Under the pieces are notes generated by a model. It was not told the DNA's origin and searched no databases. It saw nothing but the letters and a program-made list of their open reading frames with translations. From Turnera subulata (Eukaryota > Streptophyta > Magnoliopsida > Malpighiales > Passifloraceae), in contig JAKUCV010004830.1 of the NCBI GenBank assembly GCA_028386065.3, positions 1-64,000 of the forward strand: a DNA stretch of 64,000 nt, given 5' to 3'. The translations under genes and the position numbers were made by a program. Positions 1-12,059 of this stretch are shown here, in pieces (positions within the stretch are counted from its first letter, which is position 1; each line of letters starts with the position of its first letter).

Positions 1-199
1 TTCATGTGGATTATGTTGGTTTTCGGCGCGGTAATGGCGGTACGCCGACCGAACTGGTCGGTATCCTATCGGTAGGACCTCAAACTCCCGTCGGTATGTA
101 CCGGTCGGTATTGAGTCGGTGTAGGGGTACCCTCGGTAGTTCCCTACCGATGCAAAAATCGGTACGGTAGTACCGTGCCGTACCGTTTGCTCAGCCCTA
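1..199. mobile_element. Terminal fragment of a hAT-like DNA transposon
   Basis: The first 199 bases are dense in CGGTA/TACCG repeats and end in GTTTGCTCAGCCCTA. Read on the other strand this is TAGGGCTGAGCAAAC, which resembles the terminal inverted repeats of the two complete hAT elements at 47202-48279 and 49300-50031. The element at 47202 has the same GGTACC/CGGTCGG-rich subterminal composition. The other end lies outside the window, so no target duplication can be tested. Family assignment is by resemblance only. Confidence 0.45.
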
Positions 200-964
200 A
201 AGACAACTATGTATCTCAAACATTTAGAAACAAATTGTATATTGAAATTTGAAAAAGGACTTTAAGCTCGTTATTCTAAATTTAGTTTGAAAATATAAGT
301 TTGAAGTTTGCAATCTTCAATCCTCTAGATGTTGATGTAATCCTTCACAATTAAGTTTTAAGTTTGCAATCTTCAAGCCAAATTTAGACCTATGCATTTG
401 TAAACGAAATTCGAATTCAATTGAAAATACAAGTTTCAAAACAGGAATCTATTAGAAATAGAACCTCCTCTAAACTTAATGATACAATTACAACCCTTAT
501 GTCAAAAAGAATAATAATACTACTCACAGCCCCAGGAAACATACCGAAAATCCAAATACTCCCGCTCTTCTCCCTTGATGAGCCGAAATCACTTGAAAAT
601 TTTGCTCCGAAGGTACATTTTTGGTTGACTAGAATATGTAAACTATAAACTACAGGGAGTTTGATTGAATTCAGAGATAAACAAAGCGGAATAAAGTGGG
701 CAGAGGAAACACATCCAAGTAAACAATGCATTGGTGCCCTGCTCAAAACAAACTAGATAGAAAAATGAAAAGTTGGCCAACTCTTGGCAGGAAAAGTATC
801 ACGGCACAAGCTATCTTCAAACCAAGTAACCGGTTCTTCATATCACAAAACCATGCAGCCAAACAAAACTCTACGCAATCTGGCAAGATTGCTCGGCAAT
901 TTTCTTTCTGCTCTCCCTTCAAGAGGCAAGTTTGATCCGATACTTTCATTTGGTGAGCAGGCAA
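200..964. other. Intergenic, downstream of RRP17
   Basis: AT-rich DNA with short open frames that overlap each other on both strands and have no recognisable domain. The part nearest 964 probably holds the 3' untranslated region of the minus-strand RRP17 gene. Nothing else is supported. Confidence 0.5.
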
Positions 965-3039
965 CTACCGCTTCTTGTTCTTTTTCTTTCCCTTATTTTT
1001 GTCTCTTTTCTTTTGCTTGGAATGTGAAGAATGTCTTTGAACTTTTTTAAATGATTTCTTTTTACTGACGGACAAAGTCTGACTCTTATGAGCCCCTGTG
1101 AATCTTGGCACTGCAGCTGGTATCTTTTCACTTGGTTCATCCTCATCCTCATCTCGAGAGATCTCACTAGTAGTCACAGTGACTTGCATTTCTCCATTGT
1201 CATACATAGTTGTACCTTGTTCCAGAGAAAAAAAAAAAGGTGAATATCAGTGTCAATAATTCTTAACCTTATCCTCTGACAATCCAGTACAAGGAATAAA
1301 GCCAAGTGTACTAGATGATTGCAATAGTCTATGTACTCAACTAACATAATTTCTTGTACTGCTTTTTCTTATCAGATTCTTGTACTGCTCTTGAATGTAC
1401 CGTGTGAAGCTATATAATAATTAAAAGTATATGACAACGCACCAACCACAAAGCTTCTCTTTATCTTCTGAGAGAAATATCAGCATCCCAACTATAAGTT
1501 TATAATATGTCTCTATGGTGACAAAAGAGCATAAATGCAGGCTCATCAATGCATGAATACTAACCATTCGTAAACCAAAAGTAATCCTACAAATAATATG
1601 ATGAGCAAAGGAGTGAAATTGACAACTGGAAATGTAGTAAATCACGAGATATTCGTATACTGCCAAAAAGAATGATTATCTCTTAAAAACATACCATTTA
1701 CCGATGCAAGTGGCTCGCCATCCTCCTCATCCTCGTTTTGCAAGTCACCTTCATCTGATGCTTTATCGGTGGATGGTGGAGCTCCTCCATATAAAGCAAA
1801 TTCCTTCTCCAGTTTCCTCTAAAGAAGAAGTCATGCAACAACATTAAGATGTAATATCTCAATTTCAATTCAAGCATGGTCTGATTCACAACAGCTCTGT
1901 GACTGAAGTTGCTCAAATGCCCTTCAAAGCCCATGCTTGGTTAGTTGACCCCAGACCCCCATAGAAGTGTGAGAGCTCTGATGTGATAGACAATTACAAT
2001 GTAAACATTTTGCGAATTTAAGGATCGACCAAATGCCAATTCAGCCTATCATTGTCTATTGAATTAATAGAGGTTTGTGAACACTAAGCAGTGAAGCCTC
2101 CTTGTATGAAAACGTTTGTTTTGAGAGAAAAAAAAAATGAAACAAAAATTAGCATCCAGCAGCAATGACACCTATACTTCAAGCTTATAGAAGGATACAG
2201 GAGACAGAAAAAAAATCCATAAAAAATAAAACTACGAGCAAAAAAAGAAGGGATGACCCTAACAGGTCTGAGAAAGCTTTCTCTTCCAGCTACACTAGAG
2301 GAGGAGAGAAAGGTTCCTATTGGATACCAAGGATTCGTTCGATATGTGCCAAACCAATCCCCCAATTCAGACTTAAAAAATTTCCCCAAACACCAAGCAA
2401 GTCTCCTCTCCGTTGGGAATTTTGTGGTTGTCAAAAAATGGTGTGAATAAGTGCTAAGAGATTCAAGTTGCGTGCCATGGTTGCATCTAATAAACCAGAG
2501 AGACTTATACTATCCCACCACAGTGCCCTAAATTTCACTTTACTCTTAATCAGAAATTGAAAGACACAATTTGTAACTAAAGGCTTAACTATCAATCAAA
2601 ACAACAAATAATATCCAGCATCACAATTGAAAAAGAAAACTACAGTTTGGCGTAGAAAGAGCGAAGGAGATTGGAAGGATGGTACCTTTTTACGCTGCTC
2701 AATACGTTTGCGGCGTGCCGCCTCCTCTTGGTGCTTATGCGCTTCTTTTCTCCTCTTCTTCTTCCTCTTATGAAACCCAGTAACGTAGTCCCTTAAAAAC
2801 CACAAACCCAATTATGCAAAACATAACAACTTTAGCTAGCTTATACTTTAGATACATATTGTTGGGCAATCCATAAAAAATAAGCGAAGCAACACCATAG
2901 TGCAGTAGCAGTAGTACCTGAGGTCTTTCTCGTCGAAAGATACAGAGAGAGATTTGTTTTTAAGAGCTCTTTTCTTGATATGCCCAGCTCGCGTTGGTTT
3001 TATCTGTATTGCCGCTACCTCTTCCATCTCGGGTTCCAT
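965..3039 (-). CDS. RRP17: Ribosomal RNA-processing protein 17 / nucleolar protein 12 homologue
   Basis: Four exons join in frame: 3039-2918, 2791-2686, 1818-1695 and 1215-965, giving 200 codons plus stop, all with GT-AG introns. The product is small and strongly basic. A conserved block IKKRALKNKSLSVSFDEKDL is followed by DYVTGFHKRKKKRR, then an Arg/Lys/Glu-rich helix, a YGGAPP motif, an acidic stretch, VTTSEISRDEDEDE and a Lys-rich tail that looks like a nucleolar signal. This order is the signature of the Rrp17/NOL12 family, whose yeast and animal members act in 5' processing of pre-rRNA for the large ribosomal subunit. Length fits plant members. The start is the first ATG of exon 1. The upstream region carries TGGGCC/T motifs typical of ribosome-biogenesis genes. 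Identification comes from remembered family motifs, not a search. Confidence 0.9.
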
Positions 3040-3199
3040 TGCCGCTCCAAAGTCCTTGGTTTGCTGGTTTCGCCAATGAAGTTGTCTCTTTTGAGGGGTT
3101 TAATTAATGGGCGAGACAAGGAACAGAGAGAAAGAACAAAAACAGAGACCAACTCGAGGTTTATCAAACAACCAGACGGTTGGGTTGGGTGGAGGAAAC

Positions 3200-3256
3200 T
3201 GTCTGCCATTGGGCCAATGTGCAGCCCAATTTGATGGTAAAAATCGTTTTGGGCTA
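3200..3256 (-). promoter_or_regulatory. Site II-type (TGGGCY) promoter motifs upstream of RRP17
   Basis: TGGGCC lies at 3210-3215 (palindromic enough to read on both strands), AGCCCA at 3223-3228 (TGGGCT on the minus strand) and TGGGCT at 3250-3255, all 170-220 bp upstream of the RRP17 start codon. Clusters of such site II elements are bound by TCP factors and are common before plant ribosomal-protein and ribosome-assembly genes. The role here is inferred from motif and position. Confidence 0.5.
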
Positions 3257-3319
3257 ATGTGCGGTCTCTCGTTCACCAGTAACAAGCTGTCTGCTATTGA
3301 GCCAACTGTGGAACCCAAC

Positions 3320-3862
3320 TCAATTTTTTTTTTTTACATTTTTATTCATAAAAGAAAAAAGCTGAAAACAAAAACCTCTCATATTACCTCTACATATTGG
3401 TCTTATTTCAAACTTCATCAAATGTAGATGGAACTTAAAAAGGTTCAGATCCTTCATGTAGTCAAATAATTCAAATTCAGCTTTGAAATAGAAAGGTATT
3501 TTAAATACAGTTTTGAAACAGTAAGCTGTAAAAATATGTAAAGTAAAAGAAATAAAATGCTAAATAAGAGAAAAGTAAATTCTTAGCCGTTGCTTTGAAA
3601 ATGTACGGCAAAGGTTTAGACACCAAAAGATAACAGTCAAGGAAAATCTCAATCCAGCTGCAACACATTTTTTTTCTTTGGGGTACAACTACAAGCTCTG
3701 TTGAATTCAGTTATCATCCTCAAGATATTCAAATGGAGCACCATTGAACACAAGAATATATACAAGCATTACCGATCATGCCTAAACTAGAATACAGCAG
3801 TTAGTGCACAATTACTAAGTGTCAAAAATTCTTCCAGCCTCAATTCTAAAAATGCCAAATCA
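3320..3862. other. Intergenic between RRP17 promoter and SYF1 3' end
   Basis: AT-rich DNA with a T run near 3326 and no supported coding frame. The segment next to 3862 is expected to be the SYF1 3' untranslated region. Confidence 0.5.
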
Positions 3863-6800
3863 TCATCCTCCTCTTTTCTGCCTTTTTATTCTCTCGAGAG
3901 CTCCAAGGCGGCCTCCAGCATCCCCGTCACTCGCAGCAGAAGCTTCAGGCTCTTCTCTTTTCCCAGCCAGTCCTCCGAATACTGCAGATGGAACATCTTT
4001 TTGTGCAATTTCCACTTTCTCATCATCTTCGGAGTCACTTTCATCTGGTAGTTCAATGTCTTCCTGATTTGCGTTAACCTTCACTCCACTATCACCTTGA
4101 GACTCCACCCCAGCACTCACAAATCCCACTTTCCGGCTATTATCTTTAGAATGAGTATTATTGACCATGGGTGCCAGTTGCCTCTCCAGAGCAGCCATTT
4201 CATCCTCAGGGAGACCCGCCTGTTTCAATTTGTCTTTCGCTTCATCAATATTCAGGGTCTGATCCTTTTGCATCAAATACTCTGGCAAAATAAAATGGGT
4301 CTGCAACAATGCACAAAATTTCAGAGTCAAAACCAAAGCACACATCATCACAATCGCACCAGACAAAAAGTTCAGCAACATAGCTGGATGCAGTACTCAA
4401 TATAGACTAGAGACCTACAGTAAAGTTTATTCTGGATTTAAAATGACCAAGAGACATTGCATAGACCCAACATACATCTCCACAAACTGAGATGACACAC
4501 ACAAACTAGCACTAAAACCAAATTCAACACAGAAGAAGAATCCCAAGTGTACTTTTTGTATTTAATATCAAGGAGCTAGTTAGACGGTGTTTTTACAAGG
4601 TAGCACACTAATCATAACTTATCCATAAACCACAACTGACCAAAGAAGAATTAAATGTACCTGGCTATAGCTTGCAGAAACACTTCGTTTGATGCGCAGC
4701 ATTTCTCTAAAAGTGTCTTCGTTCCCATGAAGCACCTCAAAGTCATGCCATTTATTCCAAAACTCTGCATCAGATCTTGGATCTGCAAATTGAGAGGCAA
4801 AGACAAAGATCCCACGTGCACGATCTATTTCACCAAGGCTCTTCTCTAGCTCAGCATACTTCAGACACATTGTTTTGACATCCTTGTCTGGAAGACCAGA
4901 CTCGATAGCTTGCTCATAAATTTCCCTTGTTTTGGGAACACCAAATATCTCAGCTGCCCGAGCTATGTAAATCTGGTACATGCTTAACTTTTCATTGTTA
5001 GGCACGGCTTTAGTTGCTTGATCATACACTTTCATAGCTCTTTTTGCCAAACCATAGTCCTCCTCTAGCTTTGCATATTGAAGATACAGTGGTTTGACAG
5101 AATCTGCAGGAGTCTGTTAAGAACAAGCATAAAAAAGAGGAAGTTTAATATCCAAACAGACAAGCAATAGTGAAAACACTACAGGCTCAAGACGTTTGCA
5201 TCACTCACTTCCTGGATAATGGAGATATGAAAGTAATGCATGATAGATGCCAAAAACATGAAACTGATTCCTAAATACCATACCACCACTGTATATATTG
5301 CATGAGTCTATGCAAAAGAATCAATTGCAAATCAGAATCATAGATAAACATTGAGCAAACTATTAACAACCCCAATAGACAGATGATGATAATATATCAG
5401 ATGAATTGACACTAAAATTAGTTTTCTAAATGACAAAACAAGGTGGCAAGCCTCCTATGTCAACTGGTACAGCTGAGCTATTCAGTGTCAAACAAATAAA
5501 TTCTTCACAAGTACAACAGTGTTGGCAAAAGTTCTTCATATCTAATTCCGTATGCTGGCCATCTTTTCACCTCTTCTACTAAGACCACATTTTCACAATC
5601 CATAACTGACATACTAAACCTCAATATAAAAGCACAAGAATCAAATTCCGCCACAGAAATCAGATCTGAACCTGACTTCACAAAGCATGTACCTTCTTCC
5701 AATCTATAGTGGTCTAAATCTTATGATAGAACACACTTTCAGCTCTGATATCATTTTCCATCACAGTGAAAGGTCACAAAGCAATCAAATCTAACTAATT
5801 GAGTCTAAAATTAACCCATGACACAGAATCACACCTAATGTTTTTTCAAAACATGCAGTAGGGGAAGGACTGCTTTTCCACACTTTATTATTAACTTTGC
5901 CGATGTTCAAGGAAATGTTTCACTTGTAACCGCAGTGGTAAAATGACAGTGTGAAGCAAAGAAAACAGTAAAAGTTTCAGATGGTCAAGGCTAATACAGC
6001 AAGCCGGCATCTAAGGCTTGACAGATAAAGCTACACAACTGGTTCAAAAACAGAAGTGACTGGCTGAAGTATAGTGTTTAGAGAAGAAAAACAACAAGAG
6101 AGGCAGATCACAGAAGCCTAATACAGCATGGTGAAATCTAACGCTCAAAAGATGGAAGTTATCTTATCATAGTTCAAAAAAAAGTTTTAATTATAGCAAT
6201 TCTGGATATATTTTACTACATATTCATGCAAACGTTAACAACAGAACATATGAATTAAACATATGAACAGATGACAAGTCAGGATTTCCACAACCAGCCA
6301 TACAGCTGGAAACATAGAAAGGAAGCTTCTTGAAAAGTTAAAACTCCAGCATCAATTCAACCCACCAACGATTTTATTTTATTGCAAGCAAAACAAGTAG
6401 TGATATCTAAAAATCGCTCATAGAACTACTCCAAAAAGCACATAGTTAAAAATCAAGATTAAATAAAAGGCTAAATGCAGACTTTGAAGTAAGTGGTCAG
6501 AATGAAACCATAAAGCAAAATACGGAAGCCCAAAGCCCTTGGACAGAGACTTATACAGGGAAAATAGATGCGTACCATCTCAATCGCATGTTCGAAAAGC
6601 TCTCTTGCACGTTCCAATTTTGTCTTCCCATATCTGTCAATGAACTTTGACAGATATGTGACCCAAATGTCTTTGACATGAGGGTACTTGAATATTTTAA
6701 CTCCCCGTTCATATACCTTGAATGCATCTTCAAAATATTTGTGTTCCTTCACAAACAAAAACATTAGAAGTTGTCAATTATACAGACAAAAAGGCTGGAA

Positions 6801-9013
6801 TTGGAAGTAATATAAGTCATTCTGTAGAATTAAAGTCCATACCTCAAGAAGCAAAGCATAATTGATAATGATTTGGGGCGTAGCTATCCTCAGGTCCAAT
6901 ATCCGTTCATACACTGCTCGAGTAGACTCTAAGGTACCAAGTGCCTCTTCCAGGTCAACATAAAAGTTCCAGAGTCTTAAAGACTTATGCAACTTCATCT
7001 GAACAGGTTCATTTCCATCAGCAGCCACTGCAAGTACAGAATATGAACTCTCAAGTTAGTTTCTCCACTAAATCAATTTTTTCTGTAAAACAATCAATTT
7101 CAAATTTGAAGCCCAAGATAGGACAGATTCATTTGAGAAGCCTATTAGCAAGACTTTTCGTCAACAAAATTTCTAAGATCTAATAGTAAGTAAGCATAGC
7201 ACAATAAATAAATAATTTTTACCCATAATACGAAATTGTGTACTTTGATCAGGAAAATTATATAGTAATTTGAACTGTTTCTTCATAGCATACAATGAGA
7301 GTTATTAAGAACACCCCAAATAAATGAACGTATGTACAGACCTAAACCATATTTTGATCAGAAAACTTAGTTGTAACCACTCAATTACATGTTGCAGTGA
7401 GATCCAGTATCAAGATGATAATGAGAACATTTTTCGAATGAGTGTAGCAATATTTTTCAATCAGTGTAAACTGTAACCACTACAGAGAGATAATGTAGGA
7501 AAATAGGGAAGTAGAGGGTACCTCTTCGTTTAACCTCAACAGATGGTTCAGCAGTGGCACGCCTCAAGAGCTCAAGAGCAGCTTTGATGTTCTTATGTCT
7601 CATTTCCATTTCCGCCCACTCACACCATACAGTAGCCAGATTATCCACAGTTTTATAGTTCACCTGAACTGCCTTATCAAAAATCACCCTTGCATTGTCG
7701 AGATCGTTGTACTTTTCATACAACTTTGCAAAGGCCACCCACAAAGTATGTGGCTTCCCAACGGCTTTCATCGGATCAACCGTCCTCACTGCCTCAGTAT
7801 AAGTCAAAATTTGCCTAGTGGGATTGTTCTCAAACAATTTAACCCTCCTGTGCCATTGCTCCACATTATGTGGATTTTGCCGCAATAGTACACTGTTGGC
7901 AAGTTCCGGCCTTCTGTTCATGAGATGCTCCAATCGAGCCATTAGTAAATCCACATCATTATCATCAGTTAACCAAAAACCACTGAGAATCTTCTTCTCA
8001 AAGTCAGAAGCATTCACATCCAAACGCAAATCTTCGTCCTGCTCAGGACCATTCTCTAGAGGCCCATCATCTCCCTCCTCATCGCTCAACTCCAAAGTCT
8101 CCATCCTGTGAGCAACCATACTCTCTTCAAACTGGGAATATGCATCGAATATGACACTAAAATCCCTCACCGTAACCACAGTCGTAATACCCTCCTCGAA
8201 AATATCCCTTGCCTTCTCAAACAAACCCCTCCGGATATAATAATCAGCAAGCGAAGTCCACAACCTCCCGACCTCATCCGTGAATTTCCTAATCCCACCC
8301 CTAATAATTGCATCCACATTCAGCCCAGACACCTCCTTGGCATGCTTTGTCAACAAATCGCACAACTCCAGCCACAAGCTATGCTTAGTCTTCCCCTTAA
8401 TCGAATAAAACTGGTCGTCGTTCAAGACAGAAGCCAACCTCTCGGCCGATTCCTGCCAGAGCCGTGAGTTCAACAAGAACTCGATGAAATCCTCAATGTG
8501 ACTCGGGTCGTACATCAGGTACCTCCTATAAACCCTAAGCGAGGTCTCGATAGGGACACCCTCCTGGCTCACAAACCTCAAATACAGCTCCCAGATCCTA
8601 TCGTGCTGGGTAACAGGCAATGCACAGAGCGCCCTGTCGAAAGTCCTGCGGGTGCGGGTAACCCACTGCTGGGCGGTTAGGGTTGAAAGATACATAATCC
8701 AAATCCGAGGCATTTTGTGCATAGTGACCAGAGCCCTCTCGAAGGTGTTGTTTAGGGTCTCGAATTGGTGGCTGTCCACCGGCAGATTCCGGACGATGTC
8801 GAGGCGTTCGGTGAGGTAGGCATGCCACAGCTTGTAGCTCCCAGGGAGGGCTTTGAGGGCTCTCTCGTAGATGATGAACCGCTTCTTGAACGGGGCGTCG
8901 CGGCGGGCAACCAGGTACCGCCACCAGAGCTTGAGGCTAAACGGGTTTCGAAGGAGCTCCTCCTCGTAGACCAGATCATCTTGAGATGGGTAGAGTTCTT
9001 TCGAGATTGGCAT
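3863..9013 (-). CDS. SYF1: Pre-mRNA-splicing factor SYF1 (XAB2 homologue), complete copy
   Basis: Five exons join in frame: 9013-7522, 7027-6843, 6746-6576, 5113-4661 and 4300-3863, giving 912 codons plus stop. The protein is built from tandem half-TPR (HAT) repeats, seen as recurring aromatic and Glu/Arg patterns such as LWWRYLVARRDAPFKKR, IWELYLRFV and VWCEWAEMEMRH. An acidic linker (SDEEGDDGP) lies near residue 320 and an acidic, low-complexity tail follows the LPEYLMQ motif. SYF1/XAB2 is a scaffold of the NineTeen (Prp19) complex that helps activate the spliceosome; the animal protein also acts in transcription-coupled repair. The length matches the roughly 915 aa I recall for Arabidopsis. 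Intron 3 is unusually long (1.46 kb). A copia element begins 183 bp upstream of the ATG. Two further copies lie at 57-63 kb. Confidence 0.95.
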
Positions 9014-9278
9014 CTCTCTTGTAGTTCAGACTGTAAACCCCGCCAGATAAGAGCGTAGAGAAGAGAAGAGAAGAGAAGGGTGGAGAAGAGGCCTAAACCC
9101 TAATCGTTTAAGGTTGGAGGAAGCGAAAACATAGCTGGGTTAAGGTTTACTACGCTATAAATAAAATGGAAGAAGAAGACGCGGATTTGCCATATTGTTA
9201 TAAATTTATTATTTTGAGGGACCAAAATATAGTGAATGTCATTTTGAGGGATTGAACTGAACTTTATCCACTCAATTT

Positions 9279-9843
9279 TTTTTTTTTTTTGGTTGAATAG
9301 AAGGGTAAAAAGTTACATCATGAAGGCCCTAAGGACCTGTGCACCTGAAGCATCTAAAACTAGCTGATTCATACAAAAATTCGGGGCAGAAGATAGGGTG
9401 GTAAGGGCAAAATCTGCAGACAAGCTACGTTTAGCAAGCAGATCAGCTACTGCGTTGGCTTCCCGGAAGGTGTGTTGAACCTTGACCCGCCAACTCCGGT
9501 TGAGGAGCTCTTGAACACACTCCATAAGGGGGAGTCTATGGAAACGAGTGGATGTCGGGGTTGTAAGCGCTGCCACGAGGTCACTGTTGTCCATTTCAAC
9601 GACCACTTGACGGTGGCCCAGGCTCCACGCTAGGCACAGAGCATCATAGGCCCCCCATAACTCAGCCATGATCGGGCTACAAGCCTGCAAACCATGGATG
9701 AACCCGGCAGCCCACTTCCCATCCGAGGACCGAAGGACACCGCCTGCACCTGAGCGCCCGGATGCCCTGCTAACAGCGCCATCTGTGTTGGCCATAATCC
9801 AGCCAGGCTCCGGTGGAGACCACCCTATAGGGATGGAATGCAC
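9279..9843 (-). mobile_element. 5'-truncated LINE insertion inside the 5' LTR
   Basis: A 565-bp insert has its poly(A) end as a T run at 9279-9290 and is flanked by CCACTCAATT at 9268-9277 and again at 9844-9853. This is a target duplication of about 11 bp, and the duplicated bases are single-copy in the uninterrupted 3' LTR. Minus orientation, a tail at one end and truncation at the other are the hallmarks of target-primed reverse transcription. The insert encodes the C-terminal RNase H domain of a plant L1-type LINE. Confidence 0.88.
9313..9843 (-). pseudogene. RNase H domain from a plant LINE (RVT_3 type)
   Basis: An open minus-strand frame runs through the insert and continues into flanking LTR sequence up to about 9969; only the part to about 9843 is LINE. 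It reads GWSPPEPGWIMANTDGAV, then GAGGVLRSSDGKW, AELWGAYDALCLAWSLG, VEMDNSDLVAAL and FREANAVADLLAKRS. The D (NTDG), E (AELWGA), D (MDNSD) and last D (EANAVAD) carboxylates of ribonuclease H are in place, as in the RVT_3 domain that ends many plant L1 ORF2 proteins. There is no reverse transcriptase upstream, so it is a truncated remnant, although the frame is still open. Confidence 0.8.
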
Positions 9844-10000
9844 CCACTCAATTTGTATTATATATAAGTGAATGAAAAAACAGAAAATGAAGTAGAAGAG
9901 AAACCGGGTTGCAACCCGTATTTCCTCACCAATTCCTTCCTTCCTCATCCTTCTTCTTCTCCCCTCCAAATCCTTCCTTAGATTACATTCTTTTATAACA

Positions 10001-10015
10001 CGTTATCAGCACGAG
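10001..10015 (+). other. Primer-binding-site-like sequence after the 5' LTR
   Basis: The 15 bases after the LTR, CGTTATCAGCACGAG, are not the usual initiator-Met site (TGGTATCAGAGC). Their complement reads CTCGTGCTGATAACG, which resembles the anticodon arm of cytosolic tRNA-Ile as I remember it (TCGTGCTAATAACG), with one mismatch. Priming from an internal tRNA fragment is known for copia elements; the tRNA identity here is inference. Confidence 0.5.
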
Positions 10016-12059
10016 TTAGCCTCTACCCGGAGCAAAGAAAACCGACCAGAAACGGGTGAACAGAGGAGAGGAAAGAAACAAAATCCGGCCAGCCGTTTTC
10101 AACTCCGGCGACGGCTTCCGCGCCGCCGTGCATGACACCACCACCACCATCGAGATTCTCTCGCCGCCGCCGACCAAAAGGCGTCCTCCTTTTTCACCGC
10201 CGCTGTCGGACGCGCCAACAGGGAGGCACGACCCACTGCAGGATCCGGCGACCCGGAAACGCACAAACGGGTCTGCCTCACCTGTTCTTGCCGATCGGTC
10301 GCGCCCTTGCCGTCGCCTCCGCCGTGCCTATGCCGCGTCACCTTCGCCCCCATCTGCCGCCGCCAGCCGCAGTCGCTCAGCGTCGTCCCGTCGCCGGCTC
10401 TCTGTCGCCGGCAGCGACGACCCGTGAACTGTAATGGCAAATTTTTTTTTGTTTTGTTCCTTTTGTTTATTCCACTAATTTTCGGGTTGGATTGTTTCTA
10501 ATTGTTTTTGTTGTTGATAATTGCTTGTGATTGGATGCTGTGTTTATGGTGTGTTACTTGATTTTGGTTGATTATGGATTTTTTTTTACTTGATTTTGGT
10601 TGGTTATTGAGTTTATTTGATTTTGGTTGATTGTGGATGGGAGATGAATGTTTGTTGTTGTTGTTTAATTGTTGCTGTGAATTGTTGATGGGATTGTAAT
10701 GTTGTTAATGGAGAGTTCACGTGAACAGTTATTTTTGGCCGGAATCCAGCGTGAACAGTGATTTTTTTGGCCGGAATCCGGCGTGAACAGTGTTTGGTCG
10801 GGATCCGACGAACCCGGAATTTAGTATCTCAGAATTTTCCCGGCAAGCCCAGAAGTGCTCGGCCGGAATTAAGTGCCTCGGAAAATTATCCGGCACAGTG
10901 AATAGTAATTTCCGGCGACCATGAATAGTGATTTTGGTCGGAATTTGAAACCTCAGATTTTTCCCGGCAAAGCCCGGAAGACCATTATATAAGCCCGGAA
11001 GGTCGTTATATTTATTCTATTTATTTATTGGCTCGGCTGGCTAAGCCGCCTTTATCGTATAAGCGTATTATATATGTTATTGCTGAAAGATTTATCGAGT
11101 AAGCATATTTTCTGTTATTATTTAAATTCCGATTGGGCTATTAAAAAGGCCCATTATTCATTTAATGGCCGGCTAAGCTGCCTATTTCTTTACATTTTAA
11201 TTGGGCTCGTGTAAGGCCCATCGCATTTAATTTTCAGCAATTTAATTTTCATTGGGCTAATTAATTAAAGGCCCATTGCATTTAATTTTCCGCTATTTAT
11301 TTTAATTGGGGTAATTAATAAAAGGCCCCTTGCTTATTCACTTTAATTAAGTATTTATTTATTTAATTATGATATTTGAATTCAAGACCTTTATAATTTC
11401 CAGAAGAAATTTATGGATATCAAATTCGGATAAGAATTTACATGATAATAGTCTGGAAGACTAAATATAAGAGTCCAGCAGACTCCATAAAAGAAAATAA
11501 AACGAAGACTGGAAGTCTTACCGTTCAAAAGATCCTGAAGATCCTTTAAAAGAAAATCGAAAATAAAAACTATTACCACCAGAAGATGGGAATTATATAA
11601 CCACCAGAAGGTGGATAATATATTTGCTTACCCTGAAGGAGCAATTCATTTTTATATTCAATTTATTTTTATGTTCAATTTCAATTATTACGCATTGTAA
11701 TTTATTTTTATTTACTTTTCAGTACTTTATAATTGTTTCTTAGAATAATGCCTGAAGCATTAGTCTCGAATAAATTGACATCCACAGGAGGAGAATTATA
11801 TGTGTGTGGATGTCAATATAACAGATTATGACAATGACTGAATGCTCCAGAAGAGCATAAATTCGAATATGTTCCTGAAGAACGCATGTTTTAATATGAT
11901 CTAGAAGATCGTATATTTACGCGAGTACAGACACCCCCAGTAATAAAATGAATTATTATGGATCCCGATGAATTGACTCTGATCTATTCCCTGAAGCGAA
12001 TAAAATAATTGTTTATGCCTGTGGGCGTAAATGAGAAAACAAATGGAAAAGGCTCAAAG
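10016..12059 (+). other. Copia internal leader and unrecognised gag-proximal remnant
   Basis: From 10056 to 10434 the DNA is GC-rich and Pro/Arg/Ser-coding in several frames on both strands, which is typical of a leader and not of a gene. From 10700 to 10990 short motifs such as GTGAACAGTGATTTTT and GGCCGGAATCCGGCG repeat. The rest is AT-rich with no frame of useful length. Nothing here is confidently gag. Confidence 0.5.

Larger units (their letters stand above)
9196..10000 (+). repeat. 5' LTR of the copia element, interrupted by a LINE fragment
   Basis: Outer parts 9196-9278 and about 9844-10000 match the 3' LTR (15971-16195) nearly base for base, including the TG and CA ends. The middle 9279-9843 is foreign. 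The right part differs from the 3' LTR by a few substitutions and a short TTCC duplication, consistent with age. Confidence 0.88.

Noticed and set aside
7595..8924. Long plus-strand frames opposite SYF1 exon 1
   Set aside because: Antisense shadows of the GC-rich SYF1 exon; the minus frame shows conserved HAT repeats.
10056..10434. Overlapping open frames on both strands rich in Pro, Arg and Ser
   Set aside because: GC-rich leader of the copia element. Open in several frames because stop codons are rare in such composition; no domain and no splice context.
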